In this document: positions 33,535-40,402 of the stretch, in pieces
Position numbering within the stretch: position 1 is the first letter of the stretch
Layout: each line of letters opens with the position of its first letter
Program-made: the position numbers and the translations under genes
NCBI GenBank assembly: GCA_023459915.1
Contig: JAEWSN010000111.1
Location: 1 to 41,178, forward strand
From: Bacillota bacterium
GTDB taxonomy: Bacteria; Bacillota; Clostridia; DSM-8532
Length of the DNA: 41,178 nt
Reading direction: 5' to 3'
Notes under the pieces: model-generated
What the model was told of the DNA's origin: nothing
Databases searched by the model: none
The model's input: only the letters and a program-made list of their open reading frames with translations

Positions 33535-35205
33535 TCAGAACAATCCGGTGATGATGCCGGTCGCGTCGATGTCGATACCGTTGGCGGCCGGCACCCTCGG
33601 CAAACCCGGCATGGTCATGATGTCGCCGGTGAGCACCACCACGAACCCGGCGCCGGCGGAGAGCCGCACGTCCTTGACCGTCAGGGTGAAGCCCGTGGGG
33701 CTGCCCAGCAGCTTGGGGTTGTCGGAAAGCGAATACTGGGTTTTGGCCATGCACACCGGCAGATGGCCGTATCCCAGCGCCTCGATGGCCTGGAGTTCTT
33801 TCAGGGCCTTGTCCTGGAACACCACCTGGGCGCCGCCGTAGATTTCACGGTTGACGGTCTCGATTTTCTCCTTGAGGGAAAGGTTCAAATCGTACAAGGG
33901 CTTGAAATGGGACGGTTCGCGTTCGAGCAGCGCCACCAGCGCCTCGGCCAGTGCCCGGCCCCCCTCCCCGCCCTTGGAGAAGACCTCGGAGAAGGCCACG
34001 TCGACACCCCAGGCCGCGCATTTTTCACGCAACAGCGCCACTTCTGCGTCCGTGTCTGTCGCGAAGTGGTTGATGGCCACCAGCACCGGCACCCCGAATT
34101 TCCTGAGGTTGGCCACATGCCTTTCCAGGTTGACCATGCCGGCCTCGAGCGCGGGGAGATTCTCGCGGGCCGTGTCTTCCTTCCGCACGCCGCCGTTGTA
34201 CTTGAGCGCGCGCACGGTGGCGACCAGCACCACGGCATCCGGGGTCAGACCCCCGTACCGGCACTTGATGTCGAAGAATTTCTCCGCGCCGAGATCCGCG
34301 CCGAACCCGGCTTCGGTGATGACATAGTCTGTCAGCTTGAGCGCGAGCCGGGTGGCGGTGATGCTGTTGCACCCGTGCGCGATGTTGGCGAACGGGCCGC
34401 CATGCATGAACGCGGGGGTGTTCTCGAGTGTTTGGATGAGATTGGGTTTGATGGCGTCCTTGAGCAGCAGCGTCATGGCGCCGGCCACGCCGAGTTCGCC
34501 CGCGGTGACCGGCTTGTCATCCAGTGTCCAGGCCACCTGGATGCGCGCGAGGCGTTCCTTGAGATCCATGAGATCCGTGGCCAGGCACAGGATGGCCATG
34601 ACCTCGGAGGCCACGGTGATGTTGAAGCCGTCCTCCCGCGGGAAGCCGTTGGTTTTGCCGCCCAGGCCCACCACGATGTCGCGCAGGGCGCGGTCGTTCA
34701 TGTCCATGCAGCGCTTCCAGAGAATGCGCCTGGCATCGATGTTCAGGGCGTTTCCCTGGTGGATGTGGTTGTCGAGGGCGGCGGAGAGCAGGTTGTTCGC
34801 AGCGGTGAGGGCGTGCATGTCGCCGGTGAAATGCAGGTTGATGTCCTCCATGGGCACCACCTGTGCATAACCGCCGCCGGCCGCGCCGCCCTTGATGCCC
34901 ATGACCGGGCCGAGGGAGGGTTCGCGCAGGGCGATGCAGGCTTTTTTGCCGATTTTGGTCATGGCCTGCCCCAGCCCGATGGTGGTGGTGGTTTTCCCCT
35001 CGCCCGCCGGAGTGGGGTTGATGGCGGTGACCAGCACCAGCCTGCCGTCGGGGCGGTGCTTCACCTCATCCCACAGGCCGGCCTTGAGCTTGGCCTTGTG
35101 ATCGCCATACAGTTCGAGCCATTCCCGACCGACCCCCAGTGTGGCGGCAACGGTTTCAATGGGTTCAAGATGCGCCTGTTGCGCAATTTCGATGTCCGTG
35201 AGCAT
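33535..35205 (-). CDS. fhs: Formate-tetrahydrofolate ligase (left-arm copy)
   Basis: A 556-residue enzyme, exactly the usual Fhs length, that makes 10-formyl-THF from formate, ATP and THF for purine synthesis and the methyl branch of acetogenesis. ATG at 35205 after AGGGAGG. Seen: INPTPAGEGKTTTTIGLGQA (ATP-binding), REPSLGPVMGIKGGAAGGGY, MEDINLHFTGDMHALTAANN, GGKTNGFPREDGFNITVASE and the C-terminal GDIMTMPGLPRVPAANGIDI. It appears complete and functional. The right-arm copy at 40403 is 93% identical over the 258 residues that can be compared (17 differences seen). The next gene outward is a chemoreceptor; other Wood-Ljungdahl genes are not in the window. Confidence 0.97.
   Translation of the reverse strand: MLTDIEIAQQAHLEPIETVAATLGVGREWLELYGDHKAKLKAGLWDEVKHRPDGRLVLVTAINPTPAGEGKTTTTIGLGQAMTKIGKKACIALREPSLGPVMGIKGGAAGGGYAQVVPMEDINLHFTGDMHALTAANNLLSAALDNHIHQGNALNIDARRILWKRCMDMNDRALRDIVVGLGGKTNGFPREDGFNITVASEVMAILCLATDLMDLKERLARIQVAWTLDDKPVTAGELGVAGAMTLLLKDAIKPNLIQTLENTPAFMHGGPFANIAHGCNSITATRLALKLTDYVITEAGFGADLGAEKFFDIKCRYGGLTPDAVVLVATVRALKYNGGVRKEDTARENLPALEAGMVNLERHVANLRKFGVPVLVAINHFATDTDAEVALLREKCAAWGVDVAFSEVFSKGGEGGRALAEALVALLEREPSHFKPLYDLNLSLKEKIETVNREIYGGAQVVFQDKALKELQAIEALGYGHLPVCMAKTQYSLSDNPKLLGSPTGFTLTVKDVRLSAGAGFVVVLTGDIMTMPGLPRVPAANGIDIDATGIITGLF
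34241..34253. repeat. Palindromic mini-repeat GGGGTCAGACCCC, copy 6 (inside fhs)
   Basis: Here it is read in another frame, encoding part of YGGLTPDAVV, a conserved Fhs segment (relatives have GLKPDAVV). It may be a chance match. The right-arm copy of fhs is cut before this point, so they cannot be compared. Confidence 0.6.
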
Positions 35206-35319
35206 GCGTACCTCCCTGGCGGTGATGGCAGTGTTGGCGGTGTGATGTTTATGATGATGGTGTGCCCCCCAAAGGAAGCGGCTTCCACGCCGCGGATGAC
35301 GGCGGGAAATACAACAGTC

Positions 35320-35349
35320 ATTATATCCGATGTGCGGTTCGGGATGCAA
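35320..35349 (-). promoter_or_regulatory. fhs promoter, left arm
   Basis: On the minus strand TTGCAT, 18-bp spacer, TATAAT. The same boxes and spacing are kept in the right arm, where the sequence around them has diverged. Confidence 0.75.
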
Positions 35350-35366
35350 AACAGGAAGGGGACCAT

Positions 35367-35379
35367 GGGGTCTGACCCC
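35367..35379. repeat. Palindromic mini-repeat GGGGTCTGACCCC, copy 7
   Basis: Lies just upstream (fhs sense) of the fhs -35 box and is absent from the corresponding right-arm region. It was therefore gained or lost after the two loci separated. Confidence 0.85.
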
Positions 35380-35530
35380 GAAATCCGCCCCATGTGCAAG
35401 TCATATTTCCCATTTCATGCGGATTGTGGGGTGTCCGGCGCTTGAACCGCCCGGAATGAAATGAATACAAAAATGACAATCCCGCAGGCCGGCATGGGGA
35501 GCGGGTTTGGTGGAAATGCACAACGCTTGT

Positions 35531-35559
35531 TTGACATAATAGACATTTTGTGATAGACT
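35531..35559 (+). promoter_or_regulatory. veg promoter, left arm
   Basis: TTGACA (35531-35536), 17-bp spacer, TAGACT (35554-35559) with TG one base upstream. A strong sigma-A-type promoter; veg promoters are known to be strong in Bacillus. Confidence 0.85.
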
Positions 35560-35582
35560 GTTGAAGAAATGAGGTGATCGTT

Positions 35583-35849
35583 ATGGACAAGAATTCCATT
35601 GCCCAAATCCGGAAAGAGATGGAATGCTGCGTCGGTCAGAAGATTCAACTCAAGGCGAACAAAGGCAGAAAGAAAACGTTCGTGAAGGAAGGCATCATCG
35701 AGCACGCATACCCAAGCATTTTCACCGTGCGGTTTGAGAACGATTACAACTGCGCAAGAAAAGTCTCCTACAGCTACACCGACATCCTGACCAATACGGT
35801 CGAAATCAAGCCGGTGTCGCAGGTGCCCGTTCCACAGATGATGGTGTAG
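35583..35849 (+). CDS. veg: Veg family protein (left-arm copy)
   Basis: An 88-residue protein, ATG at 35583 after GAGGTGATC. The Veg family pattern is clear: IAQIRKEMECCVGQKIQLKA, NKGRKKTFVKEGIIEHAYPS and IFTVRFENDYNCARKVSYSY, then TDILTNTVEI. Veg is an SH3-like small protein of Firmicutes; in Bacillus subtilis it stimulates biofilm matrix gene expression, and its gene lies just before sspF-ispE-purR. Here veg is directly followed by ispE, so the synteny is kept without sspF. The right-arm copy differs at only three residues, all near the C-terminus. Confidence 0.95.
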   Translation: MDKNSIAQIRKEMECCVGQKIQLKANKGRKKTFVKEGIIEHAYPSIFTVRFENDYNCARKVSYSYTDILTNTVEIKPVSQVPVPQMMV

Positions 35850-35947
35850 GCATTGCCTGCAGAAGCGCCAATCAAACCACCGACAACTGAATACATGTTT
35901 TCATCACGCGGGAGCCTTGCCGGCCGAAGCGTTCAAATGGAAAGATC

Positions 35948-35973
35948 ATCGGGAACCGCATGCGGTTCCCGAT
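35948..35973. terminator. 26-bp perfect palindrome after veg, left arm
   Basis: ATCGGGAACCGCA and its exact reverse complement, centred on GCATGC. It lies about 100 bp after the veg stop and is followed by a short T-rich stretch (TTCGTTTGT). Probably the veg transcript end; it is identical in the right arm at 39751-39776. Confidence 0.6.
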
Positions 35974-36074
35974 TCGTTTGTCCGGATATGTCCGGGTACA
36001 CGAAGATACATGCGGAGCTGTGCGGATAATGTGTCCGGGTCTGTGCGGCGTTGTCGGCGCGGACTGTCGGAAAG

Positions 36075-36112
36075 TTGTTCCCTTTACGTTTTTTGTATAT
36101 AATGTACACAAA
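36075..36112 (+). promoter_or_regulatory. ispE-gntR promoter with GntR-type operator, left arm
   Basis: TTGTTC (36075-36080), 17-bp spacer, TATAAT (36098-36103). The -10 box lies inside a 21-bp imperfect palindrome (36092-36112) with arms TTTGTATA and TGTACAAA-like TACACAAA. GntR/FCD regulators commonly bind TTGTnTAC...ACAA palindromes, and a GntR gene is the second gene of this operon. The site is kept base for base in the right arm. Confidence 0.7.
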
Positions 36113-36131
36113 GAATACATGATTCCAGTTG

Positions 36132-36156
36132 CAGAAACAGCCCTTGGCTGTTTCTG
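36132..36156 (+). promoter_or_regulatory. Leader hairpin of the left ispE copy
   Basis: CAGAAACAGCC and GGCTGTTTCTG pair perfectly around CTT, between the promoter and the ispE start. No T run follows. The right arm has no counterpart. Confidence 0.5.
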
Positions 36157-36204
36157 TTGCCGGAAGCATACATTGGAAGCAAGTGAAGAGAAGCGGAAAA
36201 GGCT

Positions 36205-37197
36205 ATGGGAAATCGGTTCTGGAAGGGGAAAGCCCCTGCAAAAATCAACCTGTCCCTGGATGTGCGCGATCGGCTGCCAAACGGCTATCACCGCCTCTCC
36301 ATGCTGATGCAGACCATTGATTTGGCAGATGTCGTGGAACTGACGCTTGCGGATCCCGCGGACAAGACGTTGACGGATACCGCGGCCCGGACGCGTGCGG
36401 ATCCCGCGGACCTGATTCGTGCAGATACCGTGGTTCAGTCGCCCGCTGCTGCGCGCGCCGCACAGGCGGAACCGGAGATTTCGCTGACCTGTGTGGGCGG
36501 GGATGCGGAGCTGCCCTGTGACAGCCGCAACCTGGCCTGGAAGGCGGCCGCGGCGTTTTTTGCGCGCATTCCGGGGCCCGGCGTGCACATCCGGCTCACC
36601 AAGCACATTCCCGCAGCGGCCGGTCTTGCCGGCGGGAGCGCCGACGCGGCCGCTGTCTTGAGAGGGCTCAACCACCTGTACAAGCATCCGCTGACCAGGG
36701 AGGAACTGGCCAAAATCGGGGTTGCGCTCGGCGCGGACATCCCCTTCTGCCTGTATGGCGGAACCTGTCTCGCCGAAGGCATCGGCGAGGTGCTCACGCC
36801 GCTGCCCTCCTTTGCCGGGCACTGGCTGGTGCTGGTGAAGCCGCCCGTTTCAGTTTCCACCGCGTGGGTGTTCGCGCAGCTCGACTTGAACAATCTCGGG
36901 GAGCGGCCCAAGACGGATCTGCTGTTGCAGGCGATTCAACGCGGTGAAGTGCGTCAGCTTGCGACAGGCATGCGCAACGTGCTCGAGCGCATCACGGAGC
37001 CCGTTCATCCGGAGATTGCGCGGATACGGGAGCAAATGCTTTCCCTTGGCGCAATGGGCAGCCGGATGAGCGGCAGCGGGCCATCGGTGTTCGGACTGTT
37101 TGCGTCCGAGGCGGCGGCGCGCAGGGCGCAGGCGGAATTGGCCGGGCAATGGACTTTTTGCCGGGTGGTCAAAACAATTGACGGGCCCAGGGGATAA
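36205..37197 (+). CDS. ispE: 4-diphosphocytidyl-2-C-methyl-D-erythritol kinase (left-arm copy)
   Basis: A 330-residue GHMP kinase of the MEP isoprenoid pathway. Seen: N-terminal PAKINLSLDVRDRLPNGYHR (substrate site with Lys and the family NGYH), the ATP loop PAAAGLAGGSADAAAVLRGL, GADIPFCLYGGTCLAEGIGE and the C-terminal SRMSGSGPSVFGLFASEAAA. After residue 48 there is an Ala/Asp-rich insert built of two 48-bp direct repeats (ADPADKTLTDTAART and ADPADLIRADTVVQS), absent from the right-arm copy, which is 22 residues shorter. The ribosome site is weak (GAAAAGG). The GntR gene follows after 23 bp, so the two are an operon. Confidence 0.95.
   Translation: MGNRFWKGKAPAKINLSLDVRDRLPNGYHRLSMLMQTIDLADVVELTLADPADKTLTDTAARTRADPADLIRADTVVQSPAAARAAQAEPEISLTCVGGDAELPCDSRNLAWKAAAAFFARIPGPGVHIRLTKHIPAAAGLAGGSADAAAVLRGLNHLYKHPLTREELAKIGVALGADIPFCLYGGTCLAEGIGEVLTPLPSFAGHWLVLVKPPVSVSTAWVFAQLDLNNLGERPKTDLLLQAIQRGEVRQLATGMRNVLERITEPVHPEIARIREQMLSLGAMGSRMSGSGPSVFGLFASEAAARRAQAELAGQWTFCRVVKTIDGPRG
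36349..36411 (+). repeat. In-frame 48-bp-period repeat inside left ispE
   Basis: GCGGATCCCGCGGAC occurs at 36349-36363 and 36397-36411, 48 bp (16 codons) apart, with weaker similarity between. It creates the ADPAD...ADPAD insert seen only in this copy. Confidence 0.75.
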
Positions 37198-37220
37198 GGG
37201 TGGAGACTCGGGAGGAAAAC

Positions 37221-37895
37221 ATGGCGAGGATACCGAAAATCAAGCTGGACAACTATCAGCCGCTGCGGGATGTCATTTTTGAGACGCTGCGCAATGCCAT
37301 CGTCAATGGCGATTTGCGGCCCGGCGAGCGGCTGATGGAGGTGTACCTGGCCGAGCAGATGGGCGTGAGCCGCACCCCGGTGCGCGAAGCCATCCGCAAG
37401 CTCGAGGCCGATGGCCTGGTGGTCATGGAGCCCCGGCGCGGTACGCGGGTCGCGGAGATTTCGGTCAAAGACATTGTGGACGTGCTCGAGGTGCGTTCCG
37501 CGCTCGACCGCCTGGCCACGGGTCTGGCCGCCAAGCGCATCCAGCCGCCGCAGATCAAGGCGCTCGAGGCGGTGCACCGGCAGTACGCCTCCCATGTGCA
37601 GAAAGAGAGCATCGAGGGCGCCATCAAGAAGGACATCGAGTTCCACGACCTCATCTACCTCGCCTCCGGCAATCCGCGCCTGGTGGCGGCCGCGTCAAGC
37701 CTGCGCGAACACATCTACCGGTTCCGCGTCATCTACCTGCGCGACATTTCCAAGGCGGTGGACGTGGAGACCGAGCACAACGGCATCCTCGAGGCCCTGC
37801 GCACCGGGGATGAAAAGGCGGCGGCCACACATGCCGAGCACCACATCCGGCATCAGATGGAAACCATCATCGACAGCATGAATGTGAAGCTCTGA
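37221..37895 (+). CDS. GntR/FCD-family transcriptional regulator (left-arm copy)
   Basis: A 224-residue regulator; ATG at 37221 with GGGAGG 5 nt upstream (a GTG at 37200 is in frame but less likely). N-terminal GntR winged helix: LRNAIVNGDLRPGERLMEVY, MGVSRTPVREAIRKLEADGL. C-terminal FCD domain: VLEVRSALDRLATGLAAKRI, FHDLIYLASGNPRLVAAASS, EHNGILEALRTGDEKAAATH, AEHHIRHQ, with the His/Asp positions that bind a metal in FCD proteins. Effectors of this class are often organic acids. It follows ispE where Bacillus has purR. It probably represses its own operon through the palindrome at 36092. Eight residues differ from the right-arm copy (96% identity); the first 108 residues are identical although the DNA differs. 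Confidence 0.94.
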   Translation: MARIPKIKLDNYQPLRDVIFETLRNAIVNGDLRPGERLMEVYLAEQMGVSRTPVREAIRKLEADGLVVMEPRRGTRVAEISVKDIVDVLEVRSALDRLATGLAAKRIQPPQIKALEAVHRQYASHVQKESIEGAIKKDIEFHDLIYLASGNPRLVAAASSLREHIYRFRVIYLRDISKAVDVETEHNGILEALRTGDEKAAATHAEHHIRHQMETIIDSMNVKL

Positions 37896-37956
37896 TGGGA
37901 CGCGTTGGTGGGGGGGGGGCCCCGAGGGGGGCGCCACCCCACTAACGCGTCCCATC
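37894..37956. repeat. Central hairpin joining the two arms
   Basis: GATGGGACGCGTTGGTGGGG (37894-37913) and CCCCACTAACGCGTCCCATC (37937-37956) pair at 19 of 20 positions around a 23-nt loop. A run of ten G (37910-37919) spans the end of the left stem arm and the start of the loop. Both gntR stop codons overlap the stem. There is no T run, so termination would not be classical. Confidence 0.9.
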
Positions 37957-38629
37957 AAAGCTTCACGTTCATGCTGTCGATGATGGTTTCCATCTGGTGA
38001 CGGATATGGTGTTCGGCATGGGCCCCGGCGGTTCTTTCATCCCCCGTGCGCAGCGCCTCGAGGATGCCGTTGTGCTCGGTTTCCACATCCACGGCCTTGG
38101 AAATATCACGCAGGTAAATCACGCGGAACCGATAGATGTGTTCGCGCAGGCTGGACGCGGCCGCCACCAGCCGCGGATTGCCGGACGCCAAATAGATGAG
38201 ATCATGGAACTCGATGTCCTTCTTGATGGCGCCTTCGATACTCTCTTTTTGCACATTGGCGGCATACTGCTTGTGTACGGCTTCAAGCGCCTTGATTTGC
38301 GGCAGCTGAATCCGTTTTGCGGCCAGCCCCGTGGCCAGCCGGTCGAGCGCGGAACGCACCTCCAGCACATCCACGATATCCTTGACCGAAATCTCGGCAA
38401 CCCGTGTACCTCGCCGCGGCTCCATCACCACCAGGCCGTCCGCCTCCAGCTTGCGTATGGCTTCACGCACCGGGGTGCGGCTTACGCCCATTTGCTCCGC
38501 GAGATACACTTCCATGAGGCGTTCGCCCGGACGCAGATCCCCGTTGACGATGGCGTTGCGCAATGTCTCAAAGATGACGTCGCGTAACGGCTGATAGTTG
38601 TCCAGCTTGATTTTTGGTATCCTCGCCAT
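37955..38629 (-). CDS. GntR/FCD-family transcriptional regulator (right-arm copy)
   Basis: A 224-residue mirror copy, start at 38629 after GGGAGG. Same domain layout: winged helix (MGVSRTPVREAIRKLEADGL) and FCD domain (VLEVRSALDRLATGLAAKRI, FHDLIYLASGNPRLVAAASS). Differences from the left copy lie in the FCD half: P-to-L after KRIQ, a few changes in VHKQYAANVQKE, and GDERTAGAH near the end. The DNA-binding domain is identical, so both proteins should recognise the same operators. Intact and apparently under purifying selection. Confidence 0.93.
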   Translation of the reverse strand: MARIPKIKLDNYQPLRDVIFETLRNAIVNGDLRPGERLMEVYLAEQMGVSRTPVREAIRKLEADGLVVMEPRRGTRVAEISVKDIVDVLEVRSALDRLATGLAAKRIQLPQIKALEAVHKQYAANVQKESIEGAIKKDIEFHDLIYLASGNPRLVAAASSLREHIYRFRVIYLRDISKAVDVETEHNGILEALRTGDERTAGAHAEHHIRHQMETIIDSMNVKL

Positions 38630-38646
38630 GTTGTCCTCCCGCGTCC

Positions 38647-39573
38647 TCACCCTTGTCCCTTGGGACCGTCAATCGTTTTGACCACCCGGCAAAAAGCCCA
38701 TTGCCCGGCCAATTCCGCCTGCGCCCTGCGCGCCGCAGCCTCGGACGCAAACAGCCCGAACACCGATGGCCCGCTGCCGCTCATCCGGCTGCCCAACGCG
38801 CCAAGAGAAAGCATTTTCTCCCGTATCTCCGCAATCTCCGGATGAACGGGTTCCGTGACGCGCTCCAGCACATTGCGCATGCCCGTCGCAAGCGCTTGCA
38901 CTTCACCGCGCTGAATCGCCTGCAACAGCAGATCCGTCTTGGGCCTCTCCCCAAGCTTGTTCAAGTTCAGCTGGGCGAACACCCAGGCGGTGGAAACCGA
39001 AACGGGCGGTTTCACCAGCACCAGCCAGTGGCCGGCGAAGGAGGGCAGCGGGGTCAGCACCTCGCCGATCCCCTCTGCGAGGCAGGTGCCGCCATACAGG
39101 CAGAAGGGAATGTCCGCACCGATCGTGACCCCGATTTTTGCCAGTTCCTCCCTGGCAAGCGGATGCTTGTACAGGTGGTTGAGCCCTCTCAAAACAGCGG
39201 CCGCGTCGGCGCTGCCACCGGCGAGGCCAGCTGCCGCGGGAATATGCTTGGTCAACCTGATGTGCACACCGGGACCCGGTATGCGGGCAAAAAAAGCATC
39301 GGCCGCCTTCCAGGCCAAATTTCGGATGTCGCAGGGCAGGTCCACATCCCCACCCTGGCAGGTTAATGAAATGACAGGCTCCGTTTGGCGGGCGCGCGCA
39401 TCAGCGGGTGTCCGGTCCACGGTATCCGCAAGCGTCAGCTCCACGGCATCTGACAAATCAATGGTCTGCATCACCATGGACAGGCGGTGATATCCATTTG
39501 GCAGACGATCGCGCACATCCAGGGACAGATTGATTTTTGCAAGGGCCTTACCCTTCCAGGACAGATTTGCCAT
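38647..39573 (-). CDS. ispE: 4-diphosphocytidyl-2-C-methyl-D-erythritol kinase (right-arm copy)
   Basis: A 308-residue copy. The start at 39573 (MANLSWKGKALAKINLSLDV) aligns with the left copy's start and has GAAGAGG upstream; an ATG eight codons earlier is in frame. GHMP motifs are intact (PAAAGLAGGSADAAAVLRGL, GADIPFCLYGGTCLAEGIGE, SRMSGSGPSVFGLFASEAAA). It lacks the repeated Ala/Asp-rich insert of the left copy, having only ADTVDRTPADARARQTEP there, so it is nearer the usual family length. It is followed by gntR on the same strand after 17 bp. Confidence 0.94.
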   Translation of the reverse strand: MANLSWKGKALAKINLSLDVRDRLPNGYHRLSMVMQTIDLSDAVELTLADTVDRTPADARARQTEPVISLTCQGGDVDLPCDIRNLAWKAADAFFARIPGPGVHIRLTKHIPAAAGLAGGSADAAAVLRGLNHLYKHPLAREELAKIGVTIGADIPFCLYGGTCLAEGIGEVLTPLPSFAGHWLVLVKPPVSVSTAWVFAQLNLNKLGERPKTDLLLQAIQRGEVQALATGMRNVLERVTEPVHPEIAEIREKMLSLGALGSRMSGSGPSVFGLFASEAAARRAQAELAGQWAFCRVVKTIDGPKGQG

Positions 39574-39630
39574 ACCCTCTTCCGCTTCCTGATTCATTCA
39601 AGAAAATAGTGCCGAAAAGATTATTCTTTT

Positions 39631-39658
39631 CATTGTTTCCATTTCATTGTTTCCAATG
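39631..39658. repeat. 14-bp tandem repeat in the right ispE leader
   Basis: CATTGTTTCCATTT is followed by CATTGTTTCCAATG. It lies between the right-arm promoter and ispE start, where the left arm instead has the hairpin at 36132. The leaders of the two copies have diverged. Confidence 0.6.
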
Positions 39659-39663
39659 TATTC

Positions 39664-39701
39664 TTTGTGTACATTATATACAAAAAACGTAAAGGGAACA
39701 A
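39664..39701 (-). promoter_or_regulatory. ispE-gntR promoter with GntR-type operator, right arm
   Basis: On the minus strand TTGTTC, 17-bp spacer, TATAAT. The 21-bp palindrome at 39664-39684 is identical to the left-arm site, though neighbouring leader sequence differs. Confidence 0.7.
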
Positions 39702-39750
39702 CTTTCCGGCAGATCAGCGCCAATAACCCCGTACATGTGGGGACAAACGA

Positions 39751-39776
39751 ATCGGGAACCGCATGCGGTTCCCGAT
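39751..39776. terminator. 26-bp perfect palindrome after veg, right arm
   Basis: Identical to the palindrome at 35948-35973, in the same position relative to veg and the ispE promoter. Its complete conservation in a diverged gap argues for function, probably ending the veg transcript. Confidence 0.6.
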
Positions 39777-39865
39777 GATCTTTCCATTTGAACGCTTCGG
39801 CCGGTAAAGCCTCACGTGATGAAAACATGTATTCAATTGTGAACCGGTATTCCCGCAGGCAGCCC

Positions 39866-40132
39866 CTACACCATCAACTGTGGAATTGGCAGCTGTGATA
39901 CGGGTTTAATCTCTACCGTGTTGGTGAGAATGTCCGTGTAGCTGTAGGAAACCTTGCGTGCGCAGTTGTAATCGTTCTCAAACCGCACTGTGAAAATGCT
40001 TGGATACGCGTGCTCGATGATGCCTTCCTTCACGAACGTTTTCTTTCTGCCTTTGTTCGCCTTGAGTTGAATCTTCTGACCGACGCAGCATTCCATCTCT
40101 TTCCGGATCTGGGCAATGGAATTCTTGTCCAT
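39866..40132 (-). CDS. veg: Veg family protein (right-arm copy)
   Basis: An 88-residue protein with start at 40132 after GAGGTGATC. Identical to the left copy except for three conservative changes in the last ten residues (SQLPIPQLMV against SQVPVPQMMV). Codons differ more than residues. It is divergent from the right-arm fhs copy, as in the left arm. Confidence 0.94.
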   Translation of the reverse strand: MDKNSIAQIRKEMECCVGQKIQLKANKGRKKTFVKEGIIEHAYPSIFTVRFENDYNCARKVSYSYTDILTNTVEIKPVSQLPIPQLMV

Positions 40133-40158
40133 AACGATCACCTCATTTCTTTTGATAT

Positions 40159-40187
40159 TCTACCACGAAACGTCTATTATGTCAATA
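40159..40187 (-). promoter_or_regulatory. veg promoter, right arm
   Basis: On the minus strand TTGACA, 17-bp spacer, TAGAAT with a TG one base upstream (TGGTAGAAT). Same layout as the left arm. Confidence 0.82.
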
Positions 40188-40311
40188 AAGCGTTGTGCAC
40201 ATCCACCAAACCCGCTCCCCATGCATGCCATGGACATTGTTGGTTTTGTATCCTTTTCATCCCGGGAGATTCCGGATGGTGAAACGGCGAAACCGGCCCC
40301 ACAAGGGACTT

Positions 40312-40341
40312 TTGCATCACCCACCCCACATCAGATATAAT
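40312..40341 (+). promoter_or_regulatory. fhs promoter, right arm
   Basis: TTGCAT (40312-40317), 18-bp spacer, TATAAT (40336-40341), matching the left-arm promoter in boxes and spacing. Confidence 0.75.
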
Positions 40342-40402
40342 GACAGTCGTGCCAACGCACGATGTGGCCCGCAGCGGCCGATGGAACGCCAGGGAGGTAC
40401 GC

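Larger units (their letters stand above)
35206..35582. other. Divergent region fhs / veg, left arm
   Basis: No gene seen in this 377-bp gap. It holds the fhs promoter (leftward), one copy of the 13-bp palindrome, and the veg promoter (rightward). The equivalent right-arm gap (40133-40402) keeps both promoters but lacks the palindrome and is about 110 bp shorter. Confidence 0.7.
35850..36204. other. veg-ispE gap, left arm
   Basis: No gene in this 355-bp stretch. It contains the 26-bp palindrome, the ispE promoter and operator, and a leader hairpin. Conserved islands shared with the right arm (around the palindrome and promoter) alternate with unrelated sequence. Confidence 0.7.

Noticed and set aside
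34241..34253. Treating the fhs copy of the 13-bp palindrome as an insertion
   Set aside because: It codes conserved Fhs residues (GLTPDAVV) in another frame with no length change, so it may be a coincidental match; listed with lower confidence only.
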